Positions 11,454-25,574 of a stretch of DNA of 64,000 nucleotides are shown here, piece after piece. Every line of letters begins with the position of its first letter. Positions within the stretch are counted from its first letter, which is position 1. This DNA is from Frankia sp. AgB1.9 (GTDB lineage Bacteria > Actinomycetota > Actinomycetes > Frankiales > Frankiaceae). The stretch is from contig NZ_JADWYX010000023.1 of the NCBI RefSeq assembly GCF_016786355.1, forward strand, positions 1-64,000, given 5' to 3'. Position numbers and translations under genes: made by a program. The notes beneath the pieces are model-generated. The model was given only the letters and a program-made list of their open reading frames with translations. It had not been told where the DNA came from and searched no databases.

Positions 11454-11585
11454 CTAGTAGACGCCGCACATGCCGTCGATCGAGACGTCCTCGACGAGGA
11501 GGTCCTCCACGATCGGCTCGGCCGGCGCACCGGCCTCGAGGGTGCTGGCGGCCGCGATGTCCGTCGTCGGGGCGAGCGAGTCCAT
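11454..11585 (-). CDS. mftA: mycofactocin precursor peptide MftA
   Basis: A 43-residue peptide ending in IDGMCGVY, the C-terminal core of mycofactocin precursors. The last Val-Tyr pair is the part converted by MftC into the redox cofactor scaffold. The leader region is acidic and hydrophobic (IVEDLLVEDVSIDG), as expected for recognition by MftB. The ATG at 11583-11585 is preceded by AGGAGG (about 8 nt upstream), an excellent ribosome-binding site. It is the first gene of the minus-strand mftABC unit, and the divergent mftF lies upstream. Confidence 0.95.
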   Translation of the reverse strand: MDSLAPTTDIAAASTLEAGAPAEPIVEDLLVEDVSIDGMCGVY

Positions 11586-11867
11586 ACCGTTCCTCCTGTG
11601 TGTTCTATGGCCAGGTGCGGGCCGTTGTGTTCTGTGGCCAGGCGCAAGCGGGTGTTCCCGGCGGCCGGCCGTAGGTCGGTGGGTGGGGTGTCACCTGCGG
11701 GCACCGCGAGGCTCCACCTGGCCGCGTTGCGTGACGCGGTGTGGCGAACCCTGGCGCCCGGCGCTGTCGGGGGCGTGGGTGGCGCGTCGTCGTCGACGGC
11801 CGGGGCGGAGGCCGCTGGGCCGGCGACGGGCCCGGCTCGCGCCGTACCCACGCCACCAGGGCCGGGC

Positions 11868-13460
11868 GTGGTGCCAGGCCCGACCGGGGCGCCGCCGCTA
11901 CCAGCGGACTTCCATGTGCAGTGTGACCCGGAAACCACCGTTCTGTCGCGCGGAAAGGTGTTGTTGGGTGGTTCGCCATTGCGGTTGCTGACGTTGTCCC
12001 CGGCGGGAGGCTCCGTGTGGGAGGCGCTCCTGGCCGGTCGGCCGGTCGGCTCGGCCGGGCCGGGCGCCGGGGCGCTCGCCCGCCGCCTGGTCGACGCGGG
12101 CCTGGCCTGGCCGGTGCCGCCGGCCCAGCCTGAAGGCCGGGCGGCGACGGTCACAGCGGTGCTGCCGGTCCGGGACGGCGCGGCCGGGCTCGGTGTGCTG
12201 GTCGCGGCGCTGGCCCGCCGGTGCGCCGAGGTGATCGTCGTCGACGACGGTTCGACGGACGCGACCGGCGCGGTCGCGGCGGCCGCCGGAGCCCGGGTGC
12301 TGCGCCACGAGCACCCACGCGGCCCGGCCGCCGCCCGGCTCACGGGCGCGGCGGCCGCGACCAACCCGCTTGTCCTGTTCTGCGACGCCGACATCCAGCT
12401 CCCCGACGACCTCGGCACCACGACCGGTCATGCCGGGGCTGGCTCCACGGCGACCGATCCCACCGCGACCGGCCCCGTCGGGGCGGGTCAGGCCGGTTGG
12501 CTGGGCCTGTTGCTCGGGCACCTCGCCGACCCGGCCGTCGCGGCCGTCGCGCCCCGGGTTGCGTCCCCCGTGCCAGTGGGGGAGCGGGCCGGGCTGCTGG
12601 CCAGGTACGAGAGCGCCCGGTCGCCGCTGGATCTCGGGGCGCGGCCCGCGGCGGTCCGGCCGGGGTCGCGGGTGAGCTATGTGCCGACGGCGATGCTGCT
12701 GGTCCGCCGCGAACTGGTCGGCTTCGACCAGGGGCTGAGGTACGGCGAGGACGTGGACCTGGTGTGGCGGCTGGTCGCGGCCGGCTGGTCGGTGCGTTAC
12801 GAGCCGGCGGCGGTCGTTCATCATCGGCCGCGCGCCGACTGGTTCGGCTGGGCGCGGCAGCGGTTCGGTTACGGCTCGTCGGCCGGTCCGCTGGCCGTCC
12901 GCCATGCCGGCCCGTTGCGTCCGGCGCGCCCGGCTGCGCTCGCCGTCGTCGGGGCAGTCGCGATCGCCGCCGCCCCCGCGGGCCCGGCGCGGCGAGCCGT
13001 CGTCGGGGCCGTCTGCGTGGCGACGGCCGGCCGTGGCGTGCTCACCGCGTCCAGGCTGGCCCGGCGGCTGGCTGCGGCGCCGAGGCCGGGACGGCTCGCC
13101 TGGGTGATGGTGCTCGCCGGGCGCCGCTACGCCGTCGAGGCGGCGGCCGACAACATCCGCCGCGGCTGGTGGCCGCTGTTGGCGAGCAGCCGGGCGGGGC
13201 GACGGGTGTTCGCCGCGGCCGTCGTCATCCCCGCCGGCCGGGACTGGTGGGCGACCCGCCCGCCGGTCGGGCTCGGGCCCTACGTGCTGGTGCGGATGCT
13301 GGACGACGCCGCCTACAGCGCCGGCGTCTGGTGGGGCTGTGTCCGGGCCCGGACGGCTCGCCCGCTGCTCCCACCGGGGCCGGCCTGGGCCGGGCGGGTG
13401 GTCGCCGCCCTGCGTCCCAGGCGAAGCGCGGGCGCGAGGGCCGGCGGCCAACGGGGGTGA
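11868..13460 (+). CDS. mftF: mycofactocin glycosyltransferase MftF (GT2)
   Basis: A family-2 glycosyltransferase of ~530 residues. In mycobacteria MftF adds glucose units to the matured mycofactocin core. The family N-terminal element ([23 protein letters not shown]) precedes a GT-A domain with [11 protein letters not shown], the DxD-like [21 protein letters not shown] and HHRPRADW. Hydrophobic C-terminal segments are probably membrane-associated. A ~30-residue Gly/Ala/Thr-rich insertion follows the CDAD strand. The start is uncertain: GTG codons at 11868/11871 fit the family length, but the frame is open back to an ATG at 11607. Divergent from mftA. Confidence 0.85.
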   Translation: MVPGPTGAPPLPADFHVQCDPETTVLSRGKVLLGGSPLRLLTLSPAGGSVWEALLAGRPVGSAGPGAGALARRLVDAGLAWPVPPAQPEGRAATVTAVLPVRDGAAGLGVLVAALARRCAEVIVVDDGSTDATGAVAAAAGARVLRHEHPRGPAAARLTGAAAATNPLVLFCDADIQLPDDLGTTTGHAGAGSTATDPTATGPVGAGQAGWLGLLLGHLADPAVAAVAPRVASPVPVGERAGLLARYESARSPLDLGARPAAVRPGSRVSYVPTAMLLVRRELVGFDQGLRYGEDVDLVWRLVAAGWSVRYEPAAVVHHRPRADWFGWARQRFGYGSSAGPLAVRHAGPLRPARPAALAVVGAVAIAAAPAGPARRAVVGAVCVATAGRGVLTASRLARRLAAAPRPGRLAWVMVLAGRRYAVEAAADNIRRGWWPLLASSRAGRRVFAAAVVIPAGRDWWATRPPVGLGPYVLVRMLDDAAYSAGVWWGCVRARTARPLLPPGPAWAGRVVAALRPRRSAGARAGGQRG

Positions 13461-13492
13461 GCGGGGCGGGCCCGCGGCTAACCTGTTGAGCT

Positions 13493-14686
13493 GTGAACTA
13501 TCTCGACCATGCGGCGACGACGCCGATGCGGCCGGAGGCGCTCGCCGCGTTCATGGCGGCGCACGCGGTCGCGGGCAATCCGTCGTCGCTGCATGCCGGC
13601 GGCCGCCAGGCCCGCCGGGCGGTCGAGGAGTCCCGCGAGGCGCTCGCCGGCGTGCTCGGCTGCCGGCCCTCCGAGCTGATCTTCACCGGTGGTGGGACGG
13701 AAAGCGACAACCTCGCCCTGAAGGGCCTGTACTGGGCCCGCCGGGCCGCCGACCCGCGCCGGCGCCGGGTGCTCGTCAGCGCCGTGGAGCATCACGCCGT
13801 GCTCGACCCGGCGCACTGGCTGGAGCAGTCGCAGGACGCCGTCCTGGAGCTGCTGCCGGTCGACGAGACCGGGCTGGTCTCCCCGCGCACCCTCGCCGCC
13901 GCGCTCTGCGCCGGCGACGGGCCGGACGACGTCGCGGTCGTCTCGGTGATGTGGGCGAACAACGAGGTCGGCACCGTTCAGCCGGTCGCCGAGCTGGCCG
14001 AGCTCAGCCACGCCCACGGGGTGCCGTTCCACACCGACGCCGTGCAGGCGTTCGGTCAGGTGCCGCTGGGGTTCACCGAGAGCGGCGTCGACGCGATGAC
14101 GGTCACCGCCCACAAGATCGGCGGGCCGGTCGGTATCGGCGCGCTGCTGCTGCGCCGCGGCCTGACCGTCACTCCGCTCACCCACGGCGGCGGGCAGGAG
14201 CGGGACGTCCGGTCCGGCACGCTGGACGCCGCCGGTGCAGCCGCGTTCGCCGCCGCCGCGCAGGCCGCCGCGCGCGGCCTCCCGGCCGAGGCTGCCCGGC
14301 TCGCTTCGCTGCGCGACGAGCTGGTCCGCCAGGTGCTGGCAGCGGTGCCGACGGCGGTGCTCAACGGGGCCCCGCCCGGCCCCGGCCGGCTGCCCGGCAA
14401 CGCCCACCTGAGCTTCCCCGGCTGCGAGGGCGACTCGCTGCTCATGCTGCTCGACGCCCGCGGCATCGAGTGCTCGACCGGCTCGGCCTGCACCTCCGGG
14501 GTGGCCCGCCCGTCGCACGTGCTGCTGGCGATGGGCGCCGGCGAGCAGAGCGCCCGCGGCTCCCTGCGGTTCTCGCTGGGGCACACGTCGACGGCCGCGG
14601 ACGTCGAGGCCGTCGTCGCGGCGATCGCCCCGGTCGTCGACCGGGCCAGCCGCGCGGGCGAGCTCGCGGGCCTCGGCGGGACCTAG
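13493..14686 (+). CDS. cysteine desulfurase (NifS/IscS class)
   Basis: A 397-residue PLP enzyme that removes sulfur from cysteine as an enzyme-bound persulfide. It shows DHAATTP at the N-terminus, the cofactor lysine Lys208 in TAHKIGGP and the persulfide-forming Cys333 in STGSACTSG. The GTG start at 13493 gives the canonical beginning NYLDHAATT. mnmA follows 65 nt later, so the likely job is sulfur supply for tRNA 2-thiolation, as in the equivalent mycobacterial pair. A wider role in Fe-S assembly cannot be excluded because no IscU/SufU lies in the window. Confidence 0.93.
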   Translation: MNYLDHAATTPMRPEALAAFMAAHAVAGNPSSLHAGGRQARRAVEESREALAGVLGCRPSELIFTGGGTESDNLALKGLYWARRAADPRRRRVLVSAVEHHAVLDPAHWLEQSQDAVLELLPVDETGLVSPRTLAAALCAGDGPDDVAVVSVMWANNEVGTVQPVAELAELSHAHGVPFHTDAVQAFGQVPLGFTESGVDAMTVTAHKIGGPVGIGALLLRRGLTVTPLTHGGGQERDVRSGTLDAAGAAAFAAAAQAAARGLPAEAARLASLRDELVRQVLAAVPTAVLNGAPPGPGRLPGNAHLSFPGCEGDSLLMLLDARGIECSTGSACTSGVARPSHVLLAMGAGEQSARGSLRFSLGHTSTAADVEAVVAAIAPVVDRASRAGELAGLGGT

Positions 14687-14751
14687 CGCGCGGGTCAGGC
14701 ATCCTGGAAGGGAAAGCAGCTCGGGGGACAAGGCGCACAGGAGGTGGCGTG

Positions 14752-15831
14752 ATGCGGGTGCTCGCCGCGATGTCGGGCGGAGTGGACTCGGCGGTCGCCG
14801 CCGCGCGTGCCGTCGACGCCGGGCACGAGGTCACCGGCGTGCACCTGGCGCTGTCCCGCTCGCCGGACGCCGAGCGCACCGGCGCCAGGGGCTGCTGCAC
14901 GGTCGAGGACGCCCGCGACGCCCGCCGCGCCGCCGACGTGCTGGGCATCCCGTTCTACGTCTGGGACCTGGCCGACCGGTTCGAGACCGACGTGATCGCG
15001 GACTTCGTCGCCGCGTATGCCGCCGGTGAGACGCCGAACCCGTGCGTGCGCTGCAACGAGCGGATCAAGTTCTCCGCCGTGCTGGGCCGGGCGCTCGCGC
15101 TCGGCTTCGACGCCGTCGTCACGGGGCACCACGCCCGGCTGTCCGCCGACGGCGTGCTGCGCCGCTCGGTCGACCCGGCCAAGGACCAGTCCTACGTGCT
15201 CGGCACGCTGCGCCCAGAGCAGCTGCGCCGGGCGATGTTCCCGCTGGGCGACTCCACGAAGACGCAGGTGCGGGCCGAGGCCGCCGCCCGCGGCCTGGGC
15301 GTCGCGGACAAGCCGGACAGCCATGACATCTGCTTCGTCCCGTCCGGGGACACCGGTGCCTGGCTGCGCGACCGGTTGGGCGCGAAGCCGGGGCCGATCG
15401 TCGACGCGGCGACCGGGGAGACCCTCGGCGCGCACGACGGGACCTTCGCGTTCACCGTCGGCCAGCGGCGCGGGCTGCGCCTCGGCCGCCCGGCGCCGGA
15501 CGGCCGGCCCCGCTATGTCCTGGACATCTCGCCGGTGACGTCGACCGTGACCGTCGGCCCGGCCGAGTCGCTGGACGTGTGGCGGCTGGCCGCGGACGCG
15601 GGTGTCTGGGCGGCGCCCGACGGGTTCGACGTCGAGTGCCTCGCCCAGGTCCGCGCGCACGGCGACGCGGTGCCGGCCGTCGCGCGGGCCGACGGAGGCG
15701 AGCTGTCGATCGAGCTGCGCGCGCCGGTGCGCGGCACGGCCGCCGGCCAGGCCGTCGTGCTCTATGACGGCGACCGGGTTCTCGGCGGTGGTCACATCCT
15801 GCGCACGATGGCCGAGCGCGCCCTGGCCTAG
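14752..15831 (+). CDS. mnmA: tRNA-specific 2-thiouridylase MnmA
   Basis: A 359-residue enzyme that activates U34 of Glu/Gln/Lys tRNAs with ATP and inserts sulfur at C2. It has the PP-loop SGGVDS near residue 10, the catalytic Cys98 ([12 protein letters not shown]) and Cys194 (HDICFVP), and the C-terminal barrel with TVGQRRGL. The ATG at 14752 has AGGAGG ~8 nt upstream. It follows the cysteine desulfurase, its probable sulfur donor, and precedes the MetE-core gene and ligA, as in mycobacteria. Confidence 0.95.
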   Translation: MRVLAAMSGGVDSAVAAARAVDAGHEVTGVHLALSRSPDAERTGARGCCTVEDARDARRAADVLGIPFYVWDLADRFETDVIADFVAAYAAGETPNPCVRCNERIKFSAVLGRALALGFDAVVTGHHARLSADGVLRRSVDPAKDQSYVLGTLRPEQLRRAMFPLGDSTKTQVRAEAAARGLGVADKPDSHDICFVPSGDTGAWLRDRLGAKPGPIVDAATGETLGAHDGTFAFTVGQRRGLRLGRPAPDGRPRYVLDISPVTSTVTVGPAESLDVWRLAADAGVWAAPDGFDVECLAQVRAHGDAVPAVARADGGELSIELRAPVRGTAAGQAVVLYDGDRVLGGGHILRTMAERALA

Positions 15832-15897
15832 GCACGCGGCCCGCGCCCGGGGCGCGCTGACCCCCGGACGACATCCGGCTGGAATAGCTTTGATCGC

Positions 15898-19370
<3,473 letters not shown>

Positions 19371-19598
19371 CAGCTCCCGGAGGCTTTGCCCGAGTTGTCT
19401 GGTGTGGTACTGTCGGAGTCGTCAGTGTCGAAGTGGACAGGTCGAAACATACGGCGGCGGGGGGTCCGGCTGATGTCGCGGCTCGTAGCGCGTTCTGACC
19501 ATGGCTCGGGCATCGGCGGCGGGAGGGCGGTCGGCTCCGCCGGGATACTCGTCGACGGCCTTCGGTGCGCCACGGGGTGCGCCGACTACTCTCGGATC

Positions 19599-19886
19599 AT
19601 GGCGCCCACCGGTGAGCGGCGATCGACGGTCAGCGTCAGTCAGTTCACGGAGGATCCCGAGGCTGTCACCCGCGGCCTTCGCGACGGGTGGATCTACACG
19701 CTGACGGTGGACGGCGAGCCGCTCGCGGAGATCGTTCCGGCGCGCCGCTGGCGTGGGGTCTCCCGGGAGGACGCGCTCGCGGCCTTCGCCGATGCTCCGG
19801 TCCTCGATCCTGGGGAACTCCGCGAAGACCTCGACGCCTTCCTGGACGACGACCTGGGTGACCCCTACGAGGGGACCGGCTTGTGA
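19599..19886 (+). CDS. Phd/YefM-type antitoxin-like protein
   Basis: A 95-residue protein whose first half (STVSVSQFTEDPEAVTRGL ... TVDGEPLAEIVPARRW) has the shape of prevent-host-death antitoxins: a DNA-binding beta-alpha unit ending in the PLAEIVP-type strand, then an acidic C-terminus (DDDLGDPYEG) that would wrap the toxin. The ATG at 19599 is chosen because homology begins just after it; the frame is open further upstream without similarity. Its last codons overlap the GTG of a shortened PIN gene by 4 nt. Such operons usually autoregulate. Confidence 0.75.
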   Translation: MAPTGERRSTVSVSQFTEDPEAVTRGLRDGWIYTLTVDGEPLAEIVPARRWRGVSREDALAAFADAPVLDPGELREDLDAFLDDDLGDPYEGTGL

Positions 19887-20011
19887 CTACCCACGACATC
19901 GCGGTCGTCGACACCAACATCATCGCGGCCCTGGAGTCCTACGGCCCGCCCGAGCTGCCCGCCAAGATGTTGATCACGACCGTGACGCTCTGTGGGCCGA
20001 ACAACTTCTGA
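19883..20011 (+). pseudogene. truncated VapC-like PIN-domain toxin
   Basis: The GTG at 19883 overlaps the antitoxin stop. The first ~36 residues read VTTHDIAVVDTNIIAALESY and onward to ITTVTL. This is the first beta strand with the catalytic Asp-Thr-Asn of PIN ribonucleases and the start of the next strand. A stop then follows after 42 codons, where a PIN toxin needs ~130. No convincing continuation is seen in another frame, and the ACT gene ends at 20065. Probably inactive, leaving an orphan antitoxin. Confidence 0.75.
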
Positions 20012-20064
20012 GATCACGCCTGGCCGGTCGACGCTGGCCGCCGCTTCACCGCCAAGCCGGTTTG

Positions 20065-20763
20065 TCACAGGGCGGTGCGGCGGGCGAGGGATGCGGTGAT
20101 GCCGGCGAGGTGGGCCAGGCGGGCGACCTCGGAGGAACGGAACCTCGGGCCACCGGGACGGCCGATGAGGATCACCAGCTCGGCGCAGCCGACGGGGGCG
20201 GCGGCCAGTTCCATGCCGCGCTCGGACCACCGCGCCGGCAGGCCGCCTTCGGCCGGGTCGATCACCCTCGCCTCGGGCAGCGGCAGCCACGGCACCGGCT
20301 CGATCGCCCGCGGCGGGCTCGCGTAGTCGTACACGCCCAGGTCCGGCGCGCCGACCGAGGCCTCCCGGATGCGCACGTCGCCCGGCCCCGCGTAGTCGAG
20401 CAGCAGAGCCCAGTCCGCGTGGAAGACCCCGGGCACGAGGTCGGCGAGCATGGCGGCCGCCTCGCCCGGCCGGTCAGTGAGCGCGTCCACCAGGTCCAGG
20501 TCGTCGCTGACCCCGGCCCCGTCCGCGAGATACGGCCGCAGCGACTCGACCCGCACGCCCGCGACCGAGTGCGCGGCCGTCAGCGCGCTGTCCGCGAGGC
20601 CACCCATGGGCAGCTGCACCACCAGGTCGTCTATCGCGCCGTCCGTCGACCGTTCGACGACGGCGAGGCTGATGATGTCGATCCCGACCCGCCCCAGCGC
20701 CGTCGCCACCGCCCCGAGCGCGCCGGGTCGGTCGGGCAGCAGCAGACGCAGGAGGTACGACAT
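20065..20763 (-). CDS. ACT-domain protein
   Basis: A 232-residue protein that opens with an ACT domain (LLRLLLPDRPGALGAVATALGRVGIDIISLAVVE, about residues 4-75). A second, less clear alpha/beta region follows, ending in a surface such as RFRSSEVARLAHLAGITASLARR. ACT domains usually bind amino acids and regulate enzymes, but no enzyme domain is fused here. It is divergent from gatC, the same arrangement seen upstream of mycobacterial gatC. Ligand and partner are not evident. Confidence 0.8.
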   Translation of the reverse strand: MSYLLRLLLPDRPGALGAVATALGRVGIDIISLAVVERSTDGAIDDLVVQLPMGGLADSALTAAHSVAGVRVESLRPYLADGAGVSDDLDLVDALTDRPGEAAAMLADLVPGVFHADWALLLDYAGPGDVRIREASVGAPDLGVYDYASPPRAIEPVPWLPLPEARVIDPAEGGLPARWSERGMELAAAPVGCAELVILIGRPGGPRFRSSEVARLAHLAGITASLARRTAL

Positions 20764-21033
20764 GACGTCGAGGATTCCGGATCGGCGTGACGCCGTGGTG
20801 ACATCCGCGTGCGTTCCTGAATGTCGTCCCGGCTGCGCCGCCGCCCGGCGCGGGAAGATCGCGTGTCGCCCGACGGCAGGCGCGTCGGCGTCCGCCGTAC
20901 GATGAGGCTACGCAGACACGCCGAGGTGTCGCTCGTCGTCGCCCCCGGCAAAATCCATGGTCCGGTCAGGCCGTTGGCTGGACACTGGCGACAACCGGCC
21001 GACAGACGGCCGTAGAACAGGGGTCCACCGCCA

Positions 21034-21330
21034 ATGGCCATCACCAGGGACGAGGTCGCGCATCTCGCCCGCCTGTCGCGGATGTCGCTGTCGGACGCCG
21101 AGCTCGACGCGCTCGCACCGCAGCTGGACCAGATCCTGTCCGCCGTCGCCCGGGTCGCCGAGGTCGCGGCGGCGGACATCCCGCCCACCAGCCACGCCGT
21201 GCCGCTCACCAACGTCTTCCGGGTCGACACGACCCGGCCGTCGCTGACGGCGGAGGAGGCGCTGGCCGGGGCGCCGTCCGTCGAGGACGGCCGCTTCCGG
21301 GTACCGCGCATCCTCGACCCGGACGAGTAG
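21034..21330 (+). CDS. gatC: Asp-tRNA(Asn)/Glu-tRNA(Gln) amidotransferase subunit C
   Basis: A 98-residue GatC, the small subunit that wraps around GatA and GatB. It has the typical N-terminal [22 protein letters not shown] and C-terminal RFRVPRILD. The ATG at 21034 opens the gatC-gatA-(membrane protein)-gatB unit. The complex converts Glu-tRNA(Gln) and/or Asp-tRNA(Asn) to the amidated forms. Confidence 0.95.
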   Translation: MAITRDEVAHLARLSRMSLSDAELDALAPQLDQILSAVARVAEVAAADIPPTSHAVPLTNVFRVDTTRPSLTAEEALAGAPSVEDGRFRVPRILDPDE

Positions 21331-21457
21331 CGGCGCCTCGGCTCGCCGGGCCCGCTCGCCGGACGGAGTCCCGGTGGCGCGGTGTCGACGCGCCCGCGCG
21401 ACCGACCAGGAAGCCTCATTGAGGCCCACAGACCACAGAGAAGGACCGACCGCAGCC

Positions 21458-22957
21458 ATGACCGACGCATCCGCCGACGTCGTCCGGCTCACCGCCGTCG
21501 AGACCGCGGCAGCGATCGCGGCCGGCGAGCTGTCCGCCGTCGAGGCCACCCAGGCGGCGCTCGACCGGATCGCCAAGGTCGACGACGCCGTGCACGCCTT
21601 CCTGCACGTCGACGTCGAGGGCGCGCTCGTCGCCGCGGCCGGGGTCGACGCCCGCCGCGCCGCCGGCGAGCAGCTCGGGCCGCTCGCCGGCGTCCCGCTC
21701 GCCCTCAAGGACGTCCTGACGGCCAAGGGCCAGCCGACGACCTGCGGGAGCCGCATCCTCGAGGGCTGGTACCCGCCGTATGACGCGACCGTCACCGCGC
21801 GCCTGCGGGCCGCCGACGTCGTGATCCTCGGCAAGGCCAACATGGACGAGTTCGCGATGGGCTCGTCGACCGAGAACTCGGCCTACGGCGCCACCCGCAA
21901 CCCGTGGGACCTCAGCCGCATCCCCGGTGGCAGCTCCGGCGGCTCGTCGGCCGCGGTCGCCGCCTTCGAGGCGCCGCTGGCGATCGGTACGGACACCGGT
22001 GGCTCGATCCGCCAGCCGGCCGCCGTCTGCGGCCTGGTGGGCGTGAAGCCCACCTACGGCGGGGTGTCGCGATACGGGCTGGTGGCCTTCTCGAGCTCGC
22101 TCGACCAGGCCGGCCCGCTGGCCAGGACCGTCACCGACGCCGCGCTGCTGCACGCCGCGATCGCCGGCCACGATCCGTGTGACTCCACCAGCGTCGACCG
22201 GCCGGTCCCGCCGGTGGTCGAGGCCGCCGTGCGCCGCGAGGTGCGCGGGATGCGGATCGGGGTCGTCCGGGAGCTGTCCGGGGACGGCTACGAGCCCGGT
22301 GTGCAGGCCCGCTTCGACGAGGCGGTGGCGCTGCTCGCCGAGCTCGGGGCGGAGATCGTCGAGGTCAGCTGCCCGCACTTCGAGTACGCGCTGGCTGCCT
22401 ACTACCTGATCGCGCCGAGCGAGTGCTCGTCGAACCTGGCCCGGTTCGACGCGATGCGCTTCGGCCTGCGGCTCGGCGACGACGGGCTGGCCGGCGCCGA
22501 GGAGGTCATGAGCCGCACCCGGGCGGCCGGTTTCGGCCCCGAGGTCAAGCGGCGGATCATCCTGGGCACCTACGCCCTGTCGTCCGGCTACTACGACGCC
22601 TACTACGGTCAGGCGCAGAAGGTACGGACGCTGATCAGCCGGGACTTCACCGCGGCGTTCGAGCAGGTCGACGTGCTCGTCTCGCCGACCACGCCCACGG
22701 TCGCGTTCCCGATCGGGGCGAAGGTCGACGACCCGATCGCCATGTACCTCAACGACCTGTGCACGATCCCGGCGAACCTGGCGGGCGTGCCGGCGATGAG
22801 CGTCCCGGCCGGCCTCTCGGATGGTCTGCCGGTCGGCTTCCAGATCATGGCCCCGGCCTTCGCCGACGAGCGGCTCTACGAGGTCGGCGGCGCGCTGGAG
22901 GCGGCGCTCGACGCCCGCCGCGGCTACCCGCTGCTGGCGGCCGCGCCCGCGCTCTGA
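21458..22957 (+). CDS. gatA: Asp-tRNA(Asn)/Glu-tRNA(Gln) amidotransferase subunit A
   Basis: A 499-residue amidase-signature subunit that releases ammonia from glutamine for GatB. The Ser-cisSer-Lys triad is visible as Lys84 (LALKDVL), Ser159 in [11 protein letters not shown] and Ser183 in [11 protein letters not shown]. The ATG at 21458 (protein starting [12 protein letters not shown]) is preferred over upstream open frame because AGAAGGA lies upstream and family similarity begins there. It is 127 nt after gatC. Confidence 0.96.
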   Translation: MTDASADVVRLTAVETAAAIAAGELSAVEATQAALDRIAKVDDAVHAFLHVDVEGALVAAAGVDARRAAGEQLGPLAGVPLALKDVLTAKGQPTTCGSRILEGWYPPYDATVTARLRAADVVILGKANMDEFAMGSSTENSAYGATRNPWDLSRIPGGSSGGSSAAVAAFEAPLAIGTDTGGSIRQPAAVCGLVGVKPTYGGVSRYGLVAFSSSLDQAGPLARTVTDAALLHAAIAGHDPCDSTSVDRPVPPVVEAAVRREVRGMRIGVVRELSGDGYEPGVQARFDEAVALLAELGAEIVEVSCPHFEYALAAYYLIAPSECSSNLARFDAMRFGLRLGDDGLAGAEEVMSRTRAAGFGPEVKRRIILGTYALSSGYYDAYYGQAQKVRTLISRDFTAAFEQVDVLVSPTTPTVAFPIGAKVDDPIAMYLNDLCTIPANLAGVPAMSVPAGLSDGLPVGFQIMAPAFADERLYEVGGALEAALDARRGYPLLAAAPAL

Positions 22958-23000
22958 CAAGCGGCAGGGCTCAGTCGGACGAGACGGAAGGACAACCATC

Positions 23001-23288
23001 ATGGTCGGGCTGCGCAGCAGGCGGCAGGACAGAACGCTGCTGATCGTGCTGTGGCTGTTCACCGCCGTCGTGCTGGTGATCGGCGGGCTCGCGGTCAGCG
23101 GGATCCTGCTGGTCTGGGGGACGGTCGGCCTGCTGGCCGCGATCTTCCTGACCTACATCCACGTGCGCGACACCCGCGGACAGGGCGACGACCTGGAAGC
23201 GCCGGCCACGCCGGGCCAGGACGAGGACCCTGCGGCCCCGCACGACACAGACACGGACACGCGCACGGACGCAGAGGAGTCCCGGTGA
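23001..23288 (+). CDS. small two-helix membrane protein between gatA and gatB
   Basis: A 95-residue protein with two predicted membrane helices ([20 protein letters not shown] and [19 protein letters not shown]). Its soluble, acidic tail is rich in Asp, Thr and Glu. The ATG at 23001 has AAGGA nearby, and its stop overlaps the gatB start by 4 nt, so the two are probably translated together. I do not recognise a family; a role in amidotransferase function is suggested only by position. Confidence 0.7.
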   Translation: MVGLRSRRQDRTLLIVLWLFTAVVLVIGGLAVSGILLVWGTVGLLAAIFLTYIHVRDTRGQGDDLEAPATPGQDEDPAAPHDTDTDTRTDAEESR

Positions 23289-24802
23289 GCACGGACGGCG
23301 CCGTCATCGCCACCCCGTCCTTCGAGGACGCGGTCGCCCGGTACGAGCCGGTGATCGGCCTGGAGACGCACGTCGAGCTCGGCACCGCGTCGAAGATGTT
23401 CTGCGGCTGCTCGACCTCGTTCGGTGCGGCGCCGAACACCCAGGTCTGCCCGGTCTGCCTCGGGCTGCCCGGCGCGCTGCCGGTGGTCAACGAGGCGGCG
23501 ATCCGGTTCGCCGTCATGATCGGCCTGGCGCTGAACTGCTCGATCGCGTCCTGGTGCCGGTTCGCCCGGAAGAACTACTTCTACCCGGACATGCCGAAGA
23601 ACTTCCAGATCAGCCAGTACGACGAGCCGCTGTGCTCGGACGGCTGGCTGGCCGTCGAGGTCGACGGGGAGGTGCACCGGGTCGGCATCACCCGGGTGCA
23701 CCTGGAGGAGGACACCGGGAAGTCGCTGCACGTCGGCGGTGCCACCGGCCGGATCCACGGCGCGACCCACTCGCTCGTCGACTACAACCGGGCCGGCATC
23801 CCGCTGGTGGAGATCGTCACCGAGCCGGACATCCGCTCGCCCGAGGTGGCCCGCGCCTACGTCGAGGAGCTGCGCGAGCTGTGCCGCTCGCTCGCCGTGT
23901 CCGACGTCCGGATGGAGCAGGGCTCACTGCGCTGCGACGCGAACGTCTCGCTGCGCCGCCGGCCGGTTCCCGGCGAGCCGGACGCGCCGTTCGGCACCCG
24001 GACGGAGACCAAGAACCTCAACTCGCTGCGGTCGGTCGAGCGGGCCGCCCGTTACGAGATCACCCGCCAGGCGGCGCTGCTGGACGGTGGCGAGCGGATT
24101 CACCAGGAGACCCGCCACTTCGAGGAGGCCTCGGGCCGCACCGCGGCTGGCCGCTCGAAGGAGGAGGCGACCGACTACCGGTACTTCCCGGAGCCGGATC
24201 TGACCCCGCTGGCGCTGACCCGGGAGTACATCGACGCCGTCGGGGCGTCGCTGCCGGAGCTGCCGTCGCAGCGGCGGGCCCGGCTGATCGCCGAGCACGG
24301 CTTCAGCCCGCGCGATCTCGTCGACATGAGCAACGCGGGCGCCCTGGAACTGGTCGAGCAGACGATCGCCGCCGGCGCGGCCGCCCCGGCGGCGCGCAAG
24401 TGGTGGCTGAACGAGCTGGCCCGACGCGCGTCCGACCAGGGCGTGACCCCCGCGGAGCTGGCGATCCGGCCGGTCGACGTGGCCCGGATCATCGAGCTGA
24501 TCGCCGACGGGAGCCTCACCGACGCGCTGGCCCGCAAGGTCATCGACGGGGTGCTCGCCGGTGAGGGCAACCCGGACGACGTCGTGTCGGCCCGCGGCTT
24601 GGCCGTCGTCACCGACGACACCGCGCTGTCCGCGGCCGTTGACACAGCGATCGCCGCGTCCCCGGACCTCGCGGACAAGGTCCGCGGCGGCAACCTCAAC
24701 GCCGTCGGCCCGCTGGTCGGAGCCGTCATGAAGGCCATGAAGGGCCAGGCCGTCGCCTCGACCGTCCGGGCGCTCCTGCTGGAGCGGCTCGGCGCGGCAT
24801 AA
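23285..24802 (+). CDS. gatB: Asp-tRNA(Asn)/Glu-tRNA(Gln) amidotransferase subunit B
   Basis: A 505-residue GatB, the subunit that binds mischarged tRNA, phosphorylates the acyl group and transfers ammonia. Family strings include [13 protein letters not shown], the zinc-site region [36 protein letters not shown] and TETKNLNS. A helical and YqeY-like tail ends LLLERLGAA. The start is GTG at 23285, overlapping the previous gene; the longer open frame upstream is only readthrough of that gene. A hairpin follows the stop. Confidence 0.96.
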   Translation: MSTDGAVIATPSFEDAVARYEPVIGLETHVELGTASKMFCGCSTSFGAAPNTQVCPVCLGLPGALPVVNEAAIRFAVMIGLALNCSIASWCRFARKNYFYPDMPKNFQISQYDEPLCSDGWLAVEVDGEVHRVGITRVHLEEDTGKSLHVGGATGRIHGATHSLVDYNRAGIPLVEIVTEPDIRSPEVARAYVEELRELCRSLAVSDVRMEQGSLRCDANVSLRRRPVPGEPDAPFGTRTETKNLNSLRSVERAARYEITRQAALLDGGERIHQETRHFEEASGRTAAGRSKEEATDYRYFPEPDLTPLALTREYIDAVGASLPELPSQRRARLIAEHGFSPRDLVDMSNAGALELVEQTIAAGAAAPAARKWWLNELARRASDQGVTPAELAIRPVDVARIIELIADGSLTDALARKVIDGVLAGEGNPDDVVSARGLAVVTDDTALSAAVDTAIAASPDLADKVRGGNLNAVGPLVGAVMKAMKGQAVASTVRALLLERLGAA

Positions 24803-24809
24803 GCCGCGA

Positions 24810-24849
24810 GCGGCCGACCGGTCTCGCCAGGGCGAGGCCGATCGGCCGC
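24810..24849. terminator. terminator hairpin between convergent gatB and the ABC permease
   Basis: GCGGCCGA (24810-24817) pairs with TCGGCCGC (24842-24849), and inner arms around GTCTCGCC/GGCGAG extend the stem. It lies between the convergent gene ends, so it can serve both. Confidence 0.6.
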
Positions 24850-24887
24850 GGGCCGTCCGGGGGATGAGGTCCCGACCGGTCGCCTGG

Positions 24888-25574
24888 TCAGACCGTGGTC
24901 CGGCGGATCGTGCTGAACCCGCCGGCCAGCAGGGCCGCGGCGAGCACCGCCAGGATCGCGGTCAGTCCCAGCGCGTCGGCACTGGTGAGGAAGTCGCCGA
25001 CGCCAGCCCAGGCGTGCGTCCAGGTGACGACCAGGATGGCGACGACCGCCACGGTGACCTGGGCGGCGCCGAAGGCGAGCGAACCGAGGATGCCCCAGCG
25101 GCGGAACACGATCCCGAACCACATGCCGTAGGTGAACAGCATCGCGATGCTCACGAACGACGTCAGCCAGGTGACGTACCAGGGACCGTCGAGGATGTCG
25201 GCGATCCGGAAGAAGTACAGGTGCCCGCCCCAGCCGCCGGTGGCCCGCTCGATCGCCTGCAGCGCGGTGATCACGGCCCCGTCGGCCGCGGCGATGGCCG
25301 CCCAGAGGCAGATCGTCCCCAGGTAGTAGGACCGCCTGCTGACACCCAGGGCGAGCCCGAACGGCAGCGAGGCCGTGGTGCTGTAGATCCCGCAGACGAG
25401 CACGTAGATGAAGATCGCGCCAAGCCCGCCGGTCCGCACCCCGTCCACCTGGGTGGACACGACGAGGTTGACGACGAAGCTGAACCCCACGATGGCCCAG
25501 GGCATGCCGAGGTAGACCAGCCGGTTGACCAGGTGGTACTGGGCGACGTTGGCGATGGTGCGCCGGGTGGTCAT
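24888..25574 (-). CDS. ABC transporter permease-like membrane protein
   Basis: A 228-residue integral membrane protein with about six hydrophobic segments (for example GMPWAIVGFSFVVNLVV, AIFIYVLVCGIYSTTASL, AAQVTVAVVAILVVTW and ALGLTAILAVLAAALLAGG). Its ATG overlaps the stop of the ATPase gene (ATGA), so it is almost certainly the membrane partner of that ATPase. The substrate is unknown; YtrA-type GntR/ABC operons often respond to cell-envelope stress. Confidence 0.8.
   Translation of the reverse strand: MTTRRTIANVAQYHLVNRLVYLGMPWAIVGFSFVVNLVVSTQVDGVRTGGLGAIFIYVLVCGIYSTTASLPFGLALGVSRRSYYLGTICLWAAIAAADGAVITALQAIERATGGWGGHLYFFRIADILDGPWYVTWLTSFVSIAMLFTYGMWFGIVFRRWGILGSLAFGAAQVTVAVVAILVVTWTHAWAGVGDFLTSADALGLTAILAVLAAALLAGGFSTIRRTTV

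Noticed and set aside
10126-11457. Plus-strand open frame across mftC and mftB (443 codons)
   Set aside because: Antisense shadow; mftC and mftB have diagnostic motifs and ribosome-binding sites.
13339-15831. 830-codon plus-strand frame spanning the cysteine desulfurase
   Set aside because: Its first two thirds are out-of-frame readthrough of the desulfurase gene; only the mnmA part is real.
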